Shown here: piece by piece, positions 6,309 to 6,585 of the stretch
How the letters are laid out: every line of letters starts with the position of its first letter
Position numbering within the stretch: position 1 is the stretch's first letter
From: Frankiales bacterium
Lineage (GTDB): Bacteria; Actinomycetota; Actinomycetes; Mycobacteriales; SCTD01
Assembly (NCBI GenBank): GCA_025965735.1
Contig: JAOPWK010000120.1
Span: 1 to 6,585, forward strand
Direction of reading: 5' to 3'
Length of the DNA: 6,585 nt
The notes under the pieces: model-generated
Told to the model about the DNA's origin: nothing
The model's input: the letters and a program-made list of their open reading frames with translations, nothing else
The model's database searches: none
Made by a program: the position numbers and the translations under genes

Positions 6309-6585
6309 CCTACGAGAGCGACCTGAAGGAGTTCGACCCCGTCATCGGGCTCGAGACGCACGTCGAGCTCGGGACAGCCAGCAAGATGTTCTGCGGCTGC
6401 GCGACCGTCTTCGGCGCCGAGCCCAACACCCAGACCTGCCCGTAGTGCCTCGGCCTGCCCGTGGCGCTCCCGGTCGTCAACGAGTAGGCCATCGAGTCGA
6501 CGATCCGGATCGGGCTGGCGCTGCACTGCCAGATCGCCACCTGGTGCCGGTTCGCCCGGAAGAACTACTTCTACCCGGACATGCC
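6305..6585 (+). pseudogene. gatB: Asp-tRNA(Asn)/Glu-tRNA(Gln) amidotransferase subunit B, 5' part, with two in-frame TAG codons; 3' end outside the window
   Basis: GatB binds the mischarged tRNA, activates its Glu/Asp with ATP and amidates it with ammonia from GatA. ATG at 6305 overlaps the gatA TGA; GGGAG lies five bases upstream. The 94 codons present follow the family closely: DPVIGLETHVELGTASKMFC (11-30), AEPNTQTCP (38-46), LPVVN (55-59), IGLALHC (69-75) and FARKNYFYPDMP (83-94). Codon 47, inside the CPxCLG motif (normally Val or Thr), is TAG; codon 61, just after LPVVNE, is also TAG; codon 53, usually Gly in the LPG(A/S)LPVVN motif, is Val. The frame is otherwise unbroken on both sides. 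Translated as standard code, only 46 residues would be made, which cannot function. It is listed as a pseudogene because of the stops, but sequence error or stop readthrough remains open. The gene identity is certain; its state is not. Confidence 0.85.

Noticed and set aside
6443..6487. Pyrrolysine insertion at the gatB TAG codons
   Set aside because: No pyl genes are in the window, the gene is not a methylamine methyltransferase, and neither position is a catalytic site calling for a special residue.
6440..6490. A pair of compensating frameshifts explaining the gatB stops
   Set aside because: The family residues CP, CLGLP, ALPVVNE and AIES all read in the same frame around and between the TAGs, so only substitutions explain them.
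1..6585. Mobile elements, CRISPR arrays, tRNA or rRNA genes, riboswitches
   Set aside because: No transposase-like frame, regularly spaced repeat, cloverleaf with a CCA-end context, or recognisable riboswitch motif was seen; genes occupy nearly the whole window.

Overview
The window is very GC-rich, and its gene order and codon use (almost every third position G or C, GTG and ATG starts, ATGA stop/start overlaps) point to a high-GC actinomycete. The order ligA, membrane GGDEF-EAL gene, ACT-domain gene (opposite strand), gatC, gatA, gatB matches, as far as I recall, the housekeeping neighbourhood of ligA in Streptomyces coelicolor (SCO5494 onward). The proteins also look actinobacterial. I cannot assign a genus. 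I see no mobile element, CRISPR array, RNA gene or clear sign of transfer.

Layout. Positions 1-1635 hold the 3' three quarters of ligA (NAD+-dependent DNA ligase). A 60-base gap leads to a 683-aa membrane-anchored protein at 1696-3747 with intact GGDEF and EAL domains. It converges with a 217-aa ACT-domain protein on the minus strand (4407 down to 3754). Only six bases separate the two stop codons, and a hairpin covers both. The 138-base divergent region 4408-4545 carries an 8-bp inverted repeat, a likely -10 box and the gatC ribosome binding site. The gatC-gatA-gatB operon follows, each junction being a 4-base ATGA overlap. The window ends inside gatB.

How the genes work together. GatC, GatA and GatB form the amidotransferase that converts Glu-tRNA(Gln), and often Asp-tRNA(Asn), to the correctly charged tRNA. 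GatA has its full Lys-Ser-Ser triad. The ACT protein, divergent from gatC, may sense an amino acid, but its link to the amidotransferase is only positional. The c-di-GMP enzyme and the ligase are probably neighbours by conserved synteny rather than by shared function.

Main oddity. The gatB reading frame is plainly recognisable from its start to the window edge, but it contains two in-frame TAG codons (6443-6445 and 6485-6487) and a Val at a normally conserved Gly between them, with no frameshift. gatB should be essential in an organism without glutaminyl-tRNA synthetase. The options are sequence error, a second functional gatB, a decayed copy, or amber readthrough. TAG also closes ligA, which argues against genome-wide recoding, but the ligA frame continues open past that TAG into the next gene.
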